Source of the DNA: Methanobacteriota archaeon
GTDB lineage: Archaea; Halobacteriota; Methanomicrobia; Methanomicrobiales; Methanoculleaceae
Assembly (NCBI GenBank): GCA_023393455.1
Contig: JAEWLJ010000017.1
Location: 62,001-126,000, forward strand
Direction: 5' to 3'
Length of the DNA stretch: 64,000 nucleotides
Position numbers and translations under genes: made by a program. The notes beneath the pieces were generated by a model. It had not been told where the DNA came from, did no database searches, and was given only the letters and a program-made list of their open reading frames with translations. Every line of letters starts with the position of its first letter. Position 1 is the first letter of the stretch. This document shows positions 25,755 to 35,697 of the stretch, piece after piece.

Positions 25755-26839
25755 AGTATTTAGCAATCGTGCTCCTCCTCCTCGCCTGCACCGCCGGGTG
25801 CCTCGACACCGCCGCGGACCCGCCGCCGGCGGACGAGATCGCCGCCCGGTTCATCGCGACGGAGGAGCAGGCGACGGACTTCACCGCCACCGTGGCGGTA
25901 GCGGCCGGTTCCGAGAACGTCACCGCGAGGCTGTTCCGGAAAGCCCCCGAGAACTACCGGCTGGAGTTCCTCGAGCCCGCGGACCTCGCGGGGACGGTCG
26001 TCGTCTCGAACGGCACCCGGAAGTGGCGCTACGACCCGGCAACCCGGACGGCGCTGACGGTCGCGGGGCCGTATATGAATGCTACCTTCTCCGGGCCGCC
26101 CTACCCCGGCTGGGCGGAGGAGGTCAGGGGATACGCCGAAACAGTCGCGGAGTCGCTTGAGGAGCAGAACGCCTCCTACCGGGGCAGCGAATCTGTCGGT
26201 GGCCACACCGCTTATATCCTTGAGGTTGCGGGCGGATCAAAACTCTTCGAGGCGCCCACCCACCACCGGGAGGCGGTATACCGCTTCCGGGCATGGATCG
26301 ACGCCGAAACCTGGCTCCTCCTCGGCGTGGAGATGTATGGTAAAGACGAGAATCTGATCCTCTCTGCAGAATATACCGATCCCTCGGCGAACACCGGGCT
26401 CCCGGACGACCTCTTCGTCTTCGATCCGCCGGCAGGTGTCGAGGTCCGGCCGATGCCGACGGCTGCGATCACGCCGCTCTTCCTGTGGAGTATCGACGAC
26501 GCCCGGCGCTATGGTGTGGGGGTGCCGTCCTACCTCCCGGAGGGTTATGTCTTCAAAGAAGGGACGCTCCTCCCCGGCGCCTATACCACGCTCCGGTTCA
26601 CGGACAGCACCGGGGAACTGGAGATCGTGGAACGGCTCTACGACCCGTACCGGGAGGAAGCGGTTCTCCCCGGCACGCCCGAGCCCTGCCTCCTTGCCGA
26701 TGGCCGGAAGGCCGAGTACGTCTCCACCGGTGGGAGAGATCAGCTCCGCTGGCGTTCCGGGGAATACTCCTACCGGATCACGAGCGGCATACTCGGCAGA
26801 GATGAACTCGTGCGGGTGGCAGAATCGATAGCGATGTAG
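25751..26839 (+). CDS. Lipoprotein with LolA-like and DUF4367-type domains
   Basis: A 362-residue lipoprotein with signal peptide and lipobox LLACTAGC (Cys17). Residues about 35-215 resemble the LolA/LppX-like fold (ARLFRKAPENYRLEFLEPAD, YDPATRTALTV), which holds lipid or an acyl chain between a beta sheet and helices. The C-terminal 110 residues (VPSYLPEGYVFKEGTLLPGA to the end) match DUF4367. It closes the surface cluster in ATGA overlap with the membrane protein. A role in lipid or lipoprotein handling at the envelope is a family-based inference. Confidence 0.8.
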   Translation: MKYLAIVLLLLACTAGCLDTAADPPPADEIAARFIATEEQATDFTATVAVAAGSENVTARLFRKAPENYRLEFLEPADLAGTVVVSNGTRKWRYDPATRTALTVAGPYMNATFSGPPYPGWAEEVRGYAETVAESLEEQNASYRGSESVGGHTAYILEVAGGSKLFEAPTHHREAVYRFRAWIDAETWLLLGVEMYGKDENLILSAEYTDPSANTGLPDDLFVFDPPAGVEVRPMPTAAITPLFLWSIDDARRYGVGVPSYLPEGYVFKEGTLLPGAYTTLRFTDSTGELEIVERLYDPYREEAVLPGTPEPCLLADGRKAEYVSTGGRDQLRWRSGEYSYRITSGILGRDELVRVAESIAM

Positions 26840-28410
26840 AGGCTGCGCCAGTTCCGGCAGACGTTCTCTACCGAGGGCGATCACCAGAACGCTGACGCTA
26901 CAGAGTTAAAATGAGAACCGCCGCGCCCCGGGAGGCGTGGCTTCCGGCCGGAACAGGCCTGCACCACAGGGTGTGTATGGGGGACCGGTCTCCGCGGCAC
27001 GGAAGATGTGAACCATCCCCCGTGCCGTTTCCCCTCTCCGGAGACCAGTGGCCTCCCCTCCCCCCTCCTGGTGCCTGCCGGTTAACCAGGAGGCGACGTT
27101 GTGGATTGAACTGCTGTGAGACACCTGATGTTGGAATGAGACGTGATCTGATATTGTTATCAGGTAAGTTCGTAATGATCGCCTGAAGGATTGCGATGAG
27201 AAGTGTTAACGGGCATTGCCCGGTCTAACAGAGAACATCGTGCCAACAGGCAACAACAGTATAGATCCATCTTTTAATAACCCTTTCCATTTGTTATTTT
27301 AACGATATCCCCTTTATATTGGATAAATGGTAATATCCAGGAGTTATTAACGGCAAATAGTCTTTCGCCGATACCGGGAACGGCATCTCTCGAAACCACG
27401 ACTTCCCGGTGGTAGAAGATGCCGTCGGTACCGGTTCCCACACCCGCCCGGAAGTTTGCAGAGGTCGCTCCTGCAGCGGAGTCGGTGTGCCCCGCACGGG
27501 CAATACTTCTTCAAAAACTCCTTCACTTTCTGTGAGACCGGCCATCCCCGGTCGAGCTCGTCGATGATCGCATCGATCGCTCATGCCCCCCTTGTAATCT
27601 TCCGGTCAACCTCCGCATCCCCATCTCCACAAGAGCGATGACGACGGTGAGGGGGTTGCGGATGAATCGTTCAGGGTGGCGAGCCGCTCGATCTTCTCCT
27701 CGGTCTTGCGGAATGCCTTCTTTTTGAGGGCTGACGGCCTCTCCCGACCAGAGCAGTCGGATACAGGGTTCCCCTGCCGCTTTGCCTCGTGCGGCTTCTC
27801 CCTTTCTTCCCGGAGGTCACGGTTCTCTTCGGCTCTCCGAGGATTGGGAGGCATGTGCCTGTACCGGAGCGGACGTCCGACTCCCGGCAAGGCAGGTGAT
27901 AATTTTTGCGCTCGCGACATTCAGACCAACGTGAAGTAAGAAGTTGCCGCTCTGAACCTGGAAGCTAGGGAAAGGGGGGGTAAAATATCCGGGCATCTCC
28001 CGGACACCCAAGGTACGACCCCGTCATTCTCGTTGATGCTCCAAACGGAAAGGCAGCAATGCATCTGACCCTGAACCGGGCCGACCTGGTGGGGAGACTC
28101 TTGTTGCCGTGCCGAAGAAGAGTTTCGCGTGGTCCGGGACGACCGTCGAGCGAGTGCAAAATAATTGCTTTTTGTGAACGTTTGGAAAGTTTTCCCGAGA
28201 TTAAGAGGGTAAAATTGATAAAAATACACATATTTTTCTAAATATGGAGATATTATTCACTCGTCACCAATGAAACATATATATAATAGAGTGTAGAATT
28301 ACGTAGCATCGAGATCTTCGGCGAGACGCAGGGGACGAGTACAGCGGTATCTTTCTCCCCGAAATATGCTGCCCTGCACGCTGGCCAGAGGAGCACGAGG
28401 AGAACACTAT
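26840..28410. other. Long gene-poor region with decayed mobile DNA
   Basis: About 1.57 kb without an intact gene. The first 450 bases hold nothing recognisable. From about 27350 to 27930 the minus strand contains a likely transposase remnant, listed separately. The last 200 bases are AT-rich and probably carry the promoter of the hybrid kinase (near atatatataatag, 28276-28290). Confidence 0.5.
27350..27930 (-). pseudogene. Probable transposase remnant (IS66-like N-terminal character)
   Basis: Reading the minus strand, a fragment with MPPNPRRAEENRDLREE, then KTEEKIERLATLNDSSATPS, resembles the coiled-coil and NSSxSSKPPS-type start of IS66-like transposases. A second fragment (27584 to 27350) continues in another frame with LTESEGVFEEVLPVRG. 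Stops and frameshifts interrupt it and no inverted repeats were found. Low confidence. Confidence 0.33.
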
Positions 28411-31400
28411 ATGATATCGGTCCTCTACGTAGATGACGAGCAGGATCTCCTTGAGCTGGCCCGGCTCTTCCTGGAGAGTACGGGAGAGTTCCAGGTCGCA
28501 ACCTCGACATCGGCACGGGAAGCCCTGGCGGATCCTGCATTCCAGTCATACGATGCCGTCATCTCCGATTACCAGATGCCGGAGATGGATGGGATCGCGT
28601 TTTTAAGGGGGGTCCGGGAGCAGTTTGGCGACATCCCGTTCATCCTCTTCACTGGCCGGGGCCGCGAGGAGGTCGTGATCGAGGCCATAAACAACGGCGC
28701 CGACTCCTACGTCCAGAAAGGCGGGGACCCGAAGACGCAGTTCGCCGATCTCGCGCACAAAGTTCGTCAGGCGGTGAGACGAAAACGGGCGGAGATTACC
28801 GTCGCGGAGCAGGAGCAGCGCTACCTGGATCTCCAGAACGCGAACGACCTGATCCAGAGCGTCACCCCTGACGGGCGCTTCCGGTTCGTCAATAAGAAAT
28901 GGCTGGATACCCTCGGGTATACGATGGACGAACTCCCGAACCTCACGATATCCGATATCATTCATGAAGAGAGCGCAGAACACTGCGCCGAGACGTTCCA
29001 GCGGGTGATGGCCGGCGAGAGTATAGGGTTCATCGAAGCGGCCTTTAAGGCCCGGGACGGCAGGAAAGTCTACGTCGAGGGTGTGGCGGACTGCAAGATA
29101 GTGGACGGAAGAAGCCGGTACACCCGGGGAATCTTCAAGGATGTCACCGAACGCGTCGAGGCAGAGGAGGCGTTGCGTGAATCAGAGCACAGGTTTGCCA
29201 CGCTCTTTAAGAGCAGCCCCCTCATACTCACCCTTGTCTCGGCTATCGACGGCACGCTCGTCGACGCCAGCGATGCGTTTTTGCGCTCCACCGGATATGC
29301 CCGGGAAGAGGTGATTGGCAGGAGGACAGAGGAGATAGGGCTCTTTGCGGATCACGCCGAGTATTTCCGGTTCGTCACGACCCTCCAGGCGGGACGCCCC
29401 GTGGAGGGCATGCAGATTCAGTGCCGCAACAAGAACGGGGCGGTCATTACCTGCCGGTTCTTCTCGAAGATGGCCCTGATCAACGGCAGGCCCAACATCC
29501 TCTCGGCGGTTGAGGATGTCACCGAACGCGTGGAGGCAGAGGAGGCGGTCCGCGAGAGCGAAGAGCGCTATCGCCTGATCCGGGAGAACGCGAGGGAAGG
29601 GATTCTGATCAACGAACTCACGCCGATGGGGCCGGGGAGGTTCATCGATGTGAACGATGCCGCCTGTCGGATCCTCGAGATGACCCACGAAGAACTGCAG
29701 GGCATGAGGCTCATCGATCTCGATACCCCTGAGACGAAGAGGCGCGCTCCGGCGCTTATGCAGGAATTGACGGAGAAGAAGCAGGCCGTCTTCCAGATCG
29801 ACTTCCGGACAAAGAACGGCCGGGAGAAGGTTGTCGAGATCAGCGTCAGTCTCTTCGAGCTCAAGGGAAAGCCGACGCTGCTTTCGGTCGTCCGCGACGT
29901 CACCGATCAGAGGGCTGCGGAATCGGCATTCAACGCACTCGTAACCGGGATGGTAGGGACGACCGGCAGAGAAGCGCTCGACCGGATGGCGGAGAGCATC
30001 AGCGCCTGGCTCGAAGCCGATTGCGTCATGATCGGCGAGATTGCCCCGGACGGTGAGCGGGTCCAACTGCTCTCGATGCTCCTTGACGGCAAGAATGTCC
30101 CGGACCACTCCTATACCCTGAGGGGGACGCCCTGTGAGAATGCCGCACGAGCCGGGTTTTGTGTCTACCCTGACAACGTTGCGGAACTATTTCCAGAGAG
30201 CCGGGATCTCCAGGAACTCAACATCCGGGGCTATGCCGGGACCGCGCTCCGGGATTCCACAGGCAGGGTTCTGGGCATCCTCTGTATCCTGAGCAGGACG
30301 CCGCTCGCCCTGCCGCCATCCGCCCCCGAGATCCTGGAGATCGTTGCCGCCAAAGCAGCGGCCGAGATCGGGCGGATGACCGCCGAGAAGGCTCTCTCCG
30401 AGAGCGAGGAGAAGTTCCGGACTCTCGTGGAGCATTCGCTCGACGGCATCCTCATCCTCGATCCGACGGGAACCGTCCTCTTCGCGAACCATGCCGTAGG
30501 CCGGCTCGTGGAGATCGAGGATCTTGAGGGGGTGATCGGGCGAAGAAACGTCATGGAGTTCATCGCCCCCGAATCACAGGGAGACGTGGCCAGGGATTTT
30601 GAGAATGTGGCAGGAGGAATGGATGGGTACACTGCACGCTACCGGATCACCACGATGAACCAGGAGGTCCGGTGGATCGAGTGCCTCGGGAAGACCATCG
30701 TCTTCAAAGGCGCCCCGTCGATCCTGATATCGCTTCGGGACATCACCGAGCGGCAGCGCATAGAAGATGCACTGCAACAGGCGAACGCGAAACTCAACCT
30801 CCTCTCGGGCGTCACCCGGCACGATATCAGCAACCAGCTCCAGATCCTGAACGGGTACCTCGGGCTCCTGCAGGAGAAGGATACCGATCCCTCGTTTGCG
30901 GAGAGGTTGTCCCGCGTTGCCACGGCAAGCAGCCGGATCTCGTCCATGATCCAGTTCACCGGGGAATATCAGGAGATCGGGGTAAACCTTCCTGTCTGGC
31001 ACGACCTCCGGGCCCTCGTGGAGGATGCAGACAGGAGCGCCGGCTCGCCTCAGGTCGCGCTCATAAATGAGATTCCCGGGGAGATAGAGGTGTTTGCCGA
31101 TCCGCTCATCAGCAAGGTCTTCTTCAACCTGATCGACAACGCCCTGCGCCACGGCGGGAAGGTCACCACCGTCCGGTTCGCGACCGAGAGTCGTGACGGA
31201 GCGTGCATCGTCATCTGCGAGGATGACGGCGACGGCGTTGCGTCCGGGCTGAAGGAGAGAATCTTCGCCCGGGGGTTCGGGAAGAACACCGGTTTCGGGC
31301 TGTCCCTCTCGCGTGAGATCCTCGATATCACCGGCATTACCATCAGGGAGAGCGGTGAGGAAGGCAGGGGTGCACGGTTCGAGATCGGCGTACCGAAGGG

Positions 31401-31425
31401 GCAGTACCGGGTTGGGTCAGAGTGA
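28411..31425 (+). CDS. Hybrid sensor: receiver-PAS-PAS-PAS-GAF-PAS histidine kinase
   Basis: A 1004-residue cytosolic signalling protein. An N-terminal receiver (1-120; phosphoacceptor Asp53 in VISDYQMPEMDG; Lys in YVQKGGDPK) is followed by three PAS domains (about 140-255, 265-375, 385-505), a GAF-like domain (about 515-650), a fourth PAS (about 665-780), a dimerisation segment with VTRHDISNQLQILNGYLG (His near 803) and a HATPase (NLIDNALRHGG, EDDGDGVASG, GFGLSLSREILD). The repeated ITERVEAEEA-type linkers join PAS units. ATG 28411 has a gagg site upstream and begins exactly at the receiver. No membrane segment is seen. Confidence 0.9.
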   Translation: MISVLYVDDEQDLLELARLFLESTGEFQVATSTSAREALADPAFQSYDAVISDYQMPEMDGIAFLRGVREQFGDIPFILFTGRGREEVVIEAINNGADSYVQKGGDPKTQFADLAHKVRQAVRRKRAEITVAEQEQRYLDLQNANDLIQSVTPDGRFRFVNKKWLDTLGYTMDELPNLTISDIIHEESAEHCAETFQRVMAGESIGFIEAAFKARDGRKVYVEGVADCKIVDGRSRYTRGIFKDVTERVEAEEALRESEHRFATLFKSSPLILTLVSAIDGTLVDASDAFLRSTGYAREEVIGRRTEEIGLFADHAEYFRFVTTLQAGRPVEGMQIQCRNKNGAVITCRFFSKMALINGRPNILSAVEDVTERVEAEEAVRESEERYRLIRENAREGILINELTPMGPGRFIDVNDAACRILEMTHEELQGMRLIDLDTPETKRRAPALMQELTEKKQAVFQIDFRTKNGREKVVEISVSLFELKGKPTLLSVVRDVTDQRAAESAFNALVTGMVGTTGREALDRMAESISAWLEADCVMIGEIAPDGERVQLLSMLLDGKNVPDHSYTLRGTPCENAARAGFCVYPDNVAELFPESRDLQELNIRGYAGTALRDSTGRVLGILCILSRTPLALPPSAPEILEIVAAKAAAEIGRMTAEKALSESEEKFRTLVEHSLDGILILDPTGTVLFANHAVGRLVEIEDLEGVIGRRNVMEFIAPESQGDVARDFENVAGGMDGYTARYRITTMNQEVRWIECLGKTIVFKGAPSILISLRDITERQRIEDALQQANAKLNLLSGVTRHDISNQLQILNGYLGLLQEKDTDPSFAERLSRVATASSRISSMIQFTGEYQEIGVNLPVWHDLRALVEDADRSAGSPQVALINEIPGEIEVFADPLISKVFFNLIDNALRHGGKVTTVRFATESRDGACIVICEDDGDGVASGLKERIFARGFGKNTGFGLSLSREILDITGITIRESGEEGRGARFEIGVPKGQYRVGSE

Positions 31426-31514
31426 GGGGGCGGCAGCGTCCTCTGAAGCGGCCGGTCCCTGTCTCTGTGGGAAGCAGGGCATCATCTGAGATCGCTTCGA
31501 AGGCAGGGGTTCCT

Positions 31515-31757
31515 TCAGCCCGGTGGCGGACCGGTCTGTTCTTTCATATACTCCTCTCTCTGTCCCTCCGGGTATCTCCTACCTTCAAGCGTTATTGGGC
31601 GCAGGACCCTGCACAGATTGCCAGCGGCAATCACGTTATCGAGTATATCCTTCGTCACGACAGAGCCCGAACCTATCACCACGTTATTCCCGACTGTTAC
31701 GCCGGGATTGATGACGGTATCGGCGCCAATCCAGACGCTGCTCCCTGGTATCGGTGG
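31515..31757 (-). pseudogene. C-terminal fragment of a hexapeptide-repeat acetyltransferase
   Basis: The minus frame reads PPIPGSSVWIGADTVINPGV, then GNNVVIGSGSVVTKDI and AAGNLCRVLRPI, the left-handed beta-helix end of maltose/galactoside O-acetyltransferases. Only about 80 residues remain; the N-terminal half with the catalytic His is missing, and the frame upstream of 31757 overlaps the broken nucleotidyltransferase on the other strand. Interpreted as a deletion remnant. Confidence 0.65.
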
Positions 31758-31764
31758 GTACAAG

Positions 31765-32095
31765 ATGATGGGTGGAGTGCTCAAGAGTAACGATGCATCC
31801 CCTCGCCCAATCCGACAGAACCTCCGCACTATCCGGGAGCGCTACGGCGTGGCCCGTATCGGCATCTTCGGGTCTTTGGGAGACGCCGGCAAGCGATATC
31901 GAAATCCTGGGGGAGTTCCGGGAGGGGGAGGAGACTTTTGATCATTTTATGGATCTCAAGTTCTATCTCGAGGACCTCCTGGGGCGGAAGACGGACCTTG
32001 TTATTGCCGATACCCTGAAGCCCCGGATCCGGGATGCCGTCCTCGGCGAGGTTGTCTATTCCCAGGGAATTGTTGCTGCTCGTCAAGCAATGTAA
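31765..32095 (+). pseudogene. Frameshifted MNT-type minimal nucleotidyltransferase
   Basis: Two frames together make a MntA-like protein: NLRTIRERYGVARIGIFGS in the first, then ASDIEILGEFREGEETFDHF and KTDLVIADTLKPRIRDAVLG in the second. The family motif G-S-x(about 10)-D-x-D is split because bases are missing around 31880, where GSFARGE-like residues are expected. Such proteins are antitoxins that AMPylate HEPN toxins; no HEPN gene is visible here. It begins the AT-richer accessory stretch that leads to the restriction-modification genes. Confidence 0.7.
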
Positions 32096-32298
32096 ACAAA
32101 TCTTTGAGTTTCTTTAAGGCAGAATGATCTGGTTAGAATATGGGACTAGATGAAATTACAGAATTCCCGTTAGATTAGTGCATTCACCGTTGGGCATTCG
32201 CATTCTTTTTTGCTTCAGACCACGAAAATTACACTCAAATACTTCTATTGATCATACTCAGTGTAAGACACTAGGGGTTGCTAAAGAGGTTCAACAGG

Positions 32299-33243
32299 AT
32301 GAAAGTTCAGAATGCCAAGCCGTTTTTGAAGTGGGCTGGTGGAAAAGGCCAGTTGTTAGAGGAGTTTGAAACTCGTTTCCCTCCGGAAGTGAGAGAGGGC
32401 CTTGTAGATACGTATGTTGAGCCGTTTGTAGGTGGAGGAGCGGTTTATTTCTATATAAACAACAATTACACCTTTGATGAGTGTCATATTTTTGACATAA
32501 ACGAAGAGCTTGTGCTGGCTTATACTGTTGTCAAGAATGATGTTGACGAACTCATCGAGATACTGAAAGATATGGAAACTGCATATCTGAAATTAGATCC
32601 CGATAAGAGACAAGAATTGTTTTACGAAGTCCGTAACAAGTTCAACGAATTTAAGACCTCTATTCAGTGGCAGAAATACAGTAAATCTTGGATCCAGAGA
32701 GCAGCAGATCTCATATTCCTCAATAAAACTTGCTTCAACGGGTTATTCCGGGTCAATTCGAAAGGTGAGTTTAATGTGCCTTTCGGTCGGTACAAAAACC
32801 CCAAAATACTGCATAAAGAAGTGCTCCAGAGCGATTCAGTTCTTCTCGAAAATACGAACATACATCTTGGTGACTTCTCGACATGTGCTGAGTATGTCGA
32901 TGGGGGCACGTTCGTTTACTTTGATCCACCATACAGACCCCTGAACCAGACCTCGAGTTTCACCTCCTACTCCAAGGATGGCTTTGGAGATGATGACCAG
33001 AGGCGCCTTGCTGAGTTCTTCCATACCTTGGATTCAAAAGGAGCGAAGCTGATGATGAGCAATTCAGACCCTAAAAATGAAGATCCTGCTGATCACTTCT
33101 TCGATGATCTGTATTCTGACTACTATATCGATCGGGTTCCTGCTCGTCGCGCAATTAATTGTAACGGTAAGAGCCGGGGCGAAATCAATGAATTGATAAT
33201 AACTAATTACAAAACTGGAAGAAACGATCTTTCGGTGTTTTGA
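32299..33243 (+). CDS. Class D12 (Dam-like) DNA adenine N6-methyltransferase
   Basis: A 314-residue methyltransferase. The SAM motif is near the start (AKPFLKWAGGKGQLL, then VEPFVGGGAVYFY) and the catalytic motif IV is YFDPPYRPLN, in the order typical of alpha-class Dam/DpnM enzymes that methylate adenine. The target sequence cannot be read directly. ATG 32299 is supported by agagg 8 bases upstream. The gene is clearly AT-richer than the backbone. Its stop overlaps the start of the next gene (TGATG), making a methyltransferase-endonuclease operon. Confidence 0.92.
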   Translation: MKVQNAKPFLKWAGGKGQLLEEFETRFPPEVREGLVDTYVEPFVGGGAVYFYINNNYTFDECHIFDINEELVLAYTVVKNDVDELIEILKDMETAYLKLDPDKRQELFYEVRNKFNEFKTSIQWQKYSKSWIQRAADLIFLNKTCFNGLFRVNSKGEFNVPFGRYKNPKILHKEVLQSDSVLLENTNIHLGDFSTCAEYVDGGTFVYFDPPYRPLNQTSSFTSYSKDGFGDDDQRRLAEFFHTLDSKGAKLMMSNSDPKNEDPADHFFDDLYSDYYIDRVPARRAINCNGKSRGEINELIITNYKTGRNDLSVF

Positions 33244-34553
33244 TGGGGAAGAACGACGACGCATGGCAAAACGTCTTTAACAATCTCAATTTTCTGGAAA
33301 AGATCAATAATAATGGGTTTGTCTACGTTACCGCTGATGAACTCAAAGAGAATAGTGGTAACCATCGTGAACCACGCTTAATGGCAAAGCAGGATACTCT
33401 GAGTTCACGGCCTACCATTTTCAGAAAGCATAACCTCTCCATTTTCCCTGTCGATAACGGCAGGTACATCATCTTTAAAGACGACACCCAGCAGAGTTAC
33501 TATTCATATAGCGCGTCGCTGGATAGTACTCTAATCACGGAATACGTCCCCAGAGCTGACATTCAGAATTTCAAGACGCTTCGATTAAGTACGGTAACAA
33601 GCGAGTCGCAAGCAATCGATTATGCCTATCTTATATCTTTGCTAAGGACATTCACGAATGAGTCCGATCTCTTTCTGACCATCCGTGGAAGATTACGTTC
33701 CACCAAATTCGACTTCAGTCTCCCTGACTGTGATCATCGTGTCAACGTATCAGGGGTTCAGATTGAAGTAGATGCCGGCTTTGAGAGTCGGGATAAAATA
33801 TACGTTCTGGAGGCCAAAATTGGGAAGCGAGATGACTTCCATATCCGGCAACTCTACTATCCGTATCGCGACTGGTCTATCCGGACGGATAAAGAGGTTG
33901 TCCCAATATTCGTCATATACACCAATGGAATCTTTTACCTAACCGAGTTTAAGTTTGGGGACAGGTTTGGGGAGTTAGAAGTTGTTCGGTCTCAGGGATT
34001 CGTAATTAATGAACCTGCCAAGCAGAGCATCAATCTCGGTGAGCTTATTAAAACAGTCCCGGTCGCGAGCGAAGAGCCCCAAGGTGTTCCTTATCCTCAG
34101 GCAAATGACCTCGATAAAGTCATAGATCTCGTGACCAACTTTGAAGAGGAGATCCTCAATACAAAGGAGTTAATCTCCACATTCTTTGACTTTGATGAAA
34201 GGCAGGGGGACTATTACGCAAATGCAGCCATTTATCTTGGGTTCATGAAACGTGACGATGACAGGAGAAACACATTTGAACTCACTCCCCTTGGCGAAAC
34301 ATTACGACATTACAACAACCGGAATCAGAGGAATTTGCTATTACTGAAGCAAATTCTGGCAAAGCCCACCTTCAATACTTTAATTCACGAGCTTATCCGA
34401 TTGAATTGTAATCTTGATAGATTGAGCATCGCTCACATGGCAGATGTTATAAAGGCGAACACTACGCTATCGGGAGACACGCTACGTAGAAGAGCTTCGA
34501 CTGTTAAACGATGGCTCCAGTGGATCTGTGATAACATTGAATTCGAAATTTGA
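33243..34553 (+). CDS. Type II restriction endonuclease
   Basis: A 436-residue protein directly coupled to the adenine methyltransferase. The central part has a PD-(D/E)XK-type core: VNVSGVQIEVDAGFES, then KIYVLEAKIGKRDDFHIRQL, where Asp and the Glu-Ala-Lys are the likely metal ligands and catalytic Lys. The C-terminal 150 residues are helical (LSGDTLRRRASTVKRWLQWI) and may be a winged helix for DNA recognition. Specificity should match the neighbouring methyltransferase but is unknown. AT-rich codon use marks it, with its partner, as horizontally acquired. Confidence 0.83.
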   Translation: MGKNDDAWQNVFNNLNFLEKINNNGFVYVTADELKENSGNHREPRLMAKQDTLSSRPTIFRKHNLSIFPVDNGRYIIFKDDTQQSYYSYSASLDSTLITEYVPRADIQNFKTLRLSTVTSESQAIDYAYLISLLRTFTNESDLFLTIRGRLRSTKFDFSLPDCDHRVNVSGVQIEVDAGFESRDKIYVLEAKIGKRDDFHIRQLYYPYRDWSIRTDKEVVPIFVIYTNGIFYLTEFKFGDRFGELEVVRSQGFVINEPAKQSINLGELIKTVPVASEEPQGVPYPQANDLDKVIDLVTNFEEEILNTKELISTFFDFDERQGDYYANAAIYLGFMKRDDDRRNTFELTPLGETLRHYNNRNQRNLLLLKQILAKPTFNTLIHELIRLNCNLDRLSIAHMADVIKANTTLSGDTLRRRASTVKRWLQWICDNIEFEI

Positions 34554-34561
34554 GAACAGAA

Positions 34562-34634
34562 TGCTGCTATGGGGATTCGAACCCCAGTCGTCGGCGTGAA
34601 AGGCCGACATGATTGGCCCCTACACTATAGCAGC
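34562..34634 (-). tRNA. tRNA-Glu (anticodon TTC)
   Basis: A 73-base tRNA on the minus strand. Acceptor arms gctgcta and tagcagc pair fully with discriminator A; the anticodon arm is tcggc-ctttcac-gccga (anticodon TTC) and the T-arm is tgggg-ttcgaat-cccca. No CCA is encoded. It lies 8 bases after the restriction endonuclease gene, the common position for an island edge. Confidence 0.93.
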
Positions 34635-34732
34635 GAATCTACGCACCGAAGTGCTATACAACTTGGGCGCGAGCGGATAAAAAAGTTATGCCTGGAGGAA
34701 CCCGGCCGGCCCGGCCGGCGGCCCCGTCCCTC

Positions 34733-35602
34733 TCACCCGTCGATCGGGCTTCCTTCCTTCTGGGTGACGGTCTTGAAGGCCGCCATCAGCTGCCGGGTGA
34801 CGGGACCGGGCTTGCCATTCCCGATGACTCTGCCGTCGATCTCGCGGATCGGGCCGACTTCCGCCGCGGTTCCCGTGACGAAGACCTCGTCGGCGGTGTA
34901 GAGGTCGAAGTAGCCGAGGTTCCGCTCGAGGAGGGTGATGCCCATCGACTCCGCGATCTCGAGGACGACCGCCCGGGTGATGCCGCGCAGGTTGTTTAAG
35001 GTCGGCGGGGTGATGATGGCGCCGTCCTTGACGACGAAGATGTTGTCCCCCGAGCCCTCCGCGATGTAGCCCTTGGTGTCGAAGAAGATCGCCTCGTCGA
35101 CGCCGCGGTAGTTCGCCTCGATCTTCGCGAGGATGTTGTTTAAATAGTTCAGGCTCTTGACGTTCGGTGGCATCGACTCCGGCGGGGTGCGGCGGACCGA
35201 GACGCAGACCGCCCGGAGGCCCTTCTCGTAGAGGTCGCCGTACATCGCGCCCCAGGTGACGGCGATGACGATGACGGTCGGCTTTTCGCACTTCCGGGGG
35301 TCGAGACCGAGGTCGCCCTTGCCCCTCGTCACGATCGGGCGGATGTAGGCGTCCCGCAGGTTGTTCTTCCGGAGCGTCTCCTTGATCGCCTCGGCCATCT
35401 CCTCCCTCGTGATCGGGACGGCGAGGTCGATCGCCTTCGCCGAGTCGTAGAGCCGTGCGATGTGCTCGTCGAGACGGAAGACCCTGCCGTTGTAGGCCCG
35501 TATCCCCTCGAAAACACCGTCGCCGTAGAGAAGCCCGTGGTCGAAGACCGAGACCTTCGCCTCCTCTTCGGGGACGTATTTGCCGTCAAGGTAAATGATC
35601 AT
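34733..35602 (-). CDS. ilvE: Branched-chain amino acid aminotransferase
   Basis: A 289-residue class IV PLP aminotransferase that forms Val, Leu and Ile from their 2-oxo acids with glutamate. [38 protein letters not shown] and the PLP Lys in [16 protein letters not shown] are family hallmarks, followed by [10 protein letters not shown] and [13 protein letters not shown] 35602 gives the standard N-terminus. It lies downstream of, and on the same strand as, the F430 genes with a gap of about 95 bases. Confidence 0.93.
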   Translation of the reverse strand: MIIYLDGKYVPEEEAKVSVFDHGLLYGDGVFEGIRAYNGRVFRLDEHIARLYDSAKAIDLAVPITREEMAEAIKETLRKNNLRDAYIRPIVTRGKGDLGLDPRKCEKPTVIVIAVTWGAMYGDLYEKGLRAVCVSVRRTPPESMPPNVKSLNYLNNILAKIEANYRGVDEAIFFDTKGYIAEGSGDNIFVVKDGAIITPPTLNNLRGITRAVVLEIAESMGITLLERNLGYFDLYTADEVFVTGTAAEVGPIREIDGRVIGNGKPGPVTRQLMAAFKTVTQKEGSPIDG

Positions 35603-35697
35603 GGAATCAGTGTAGTATCGGTAAGTTAGTATGTTTTGTGCTTCGTGCTCCCGGCAGGAAGGCGGGAAGACCGGTGAAAATAGACCCCGGGGCCGCT

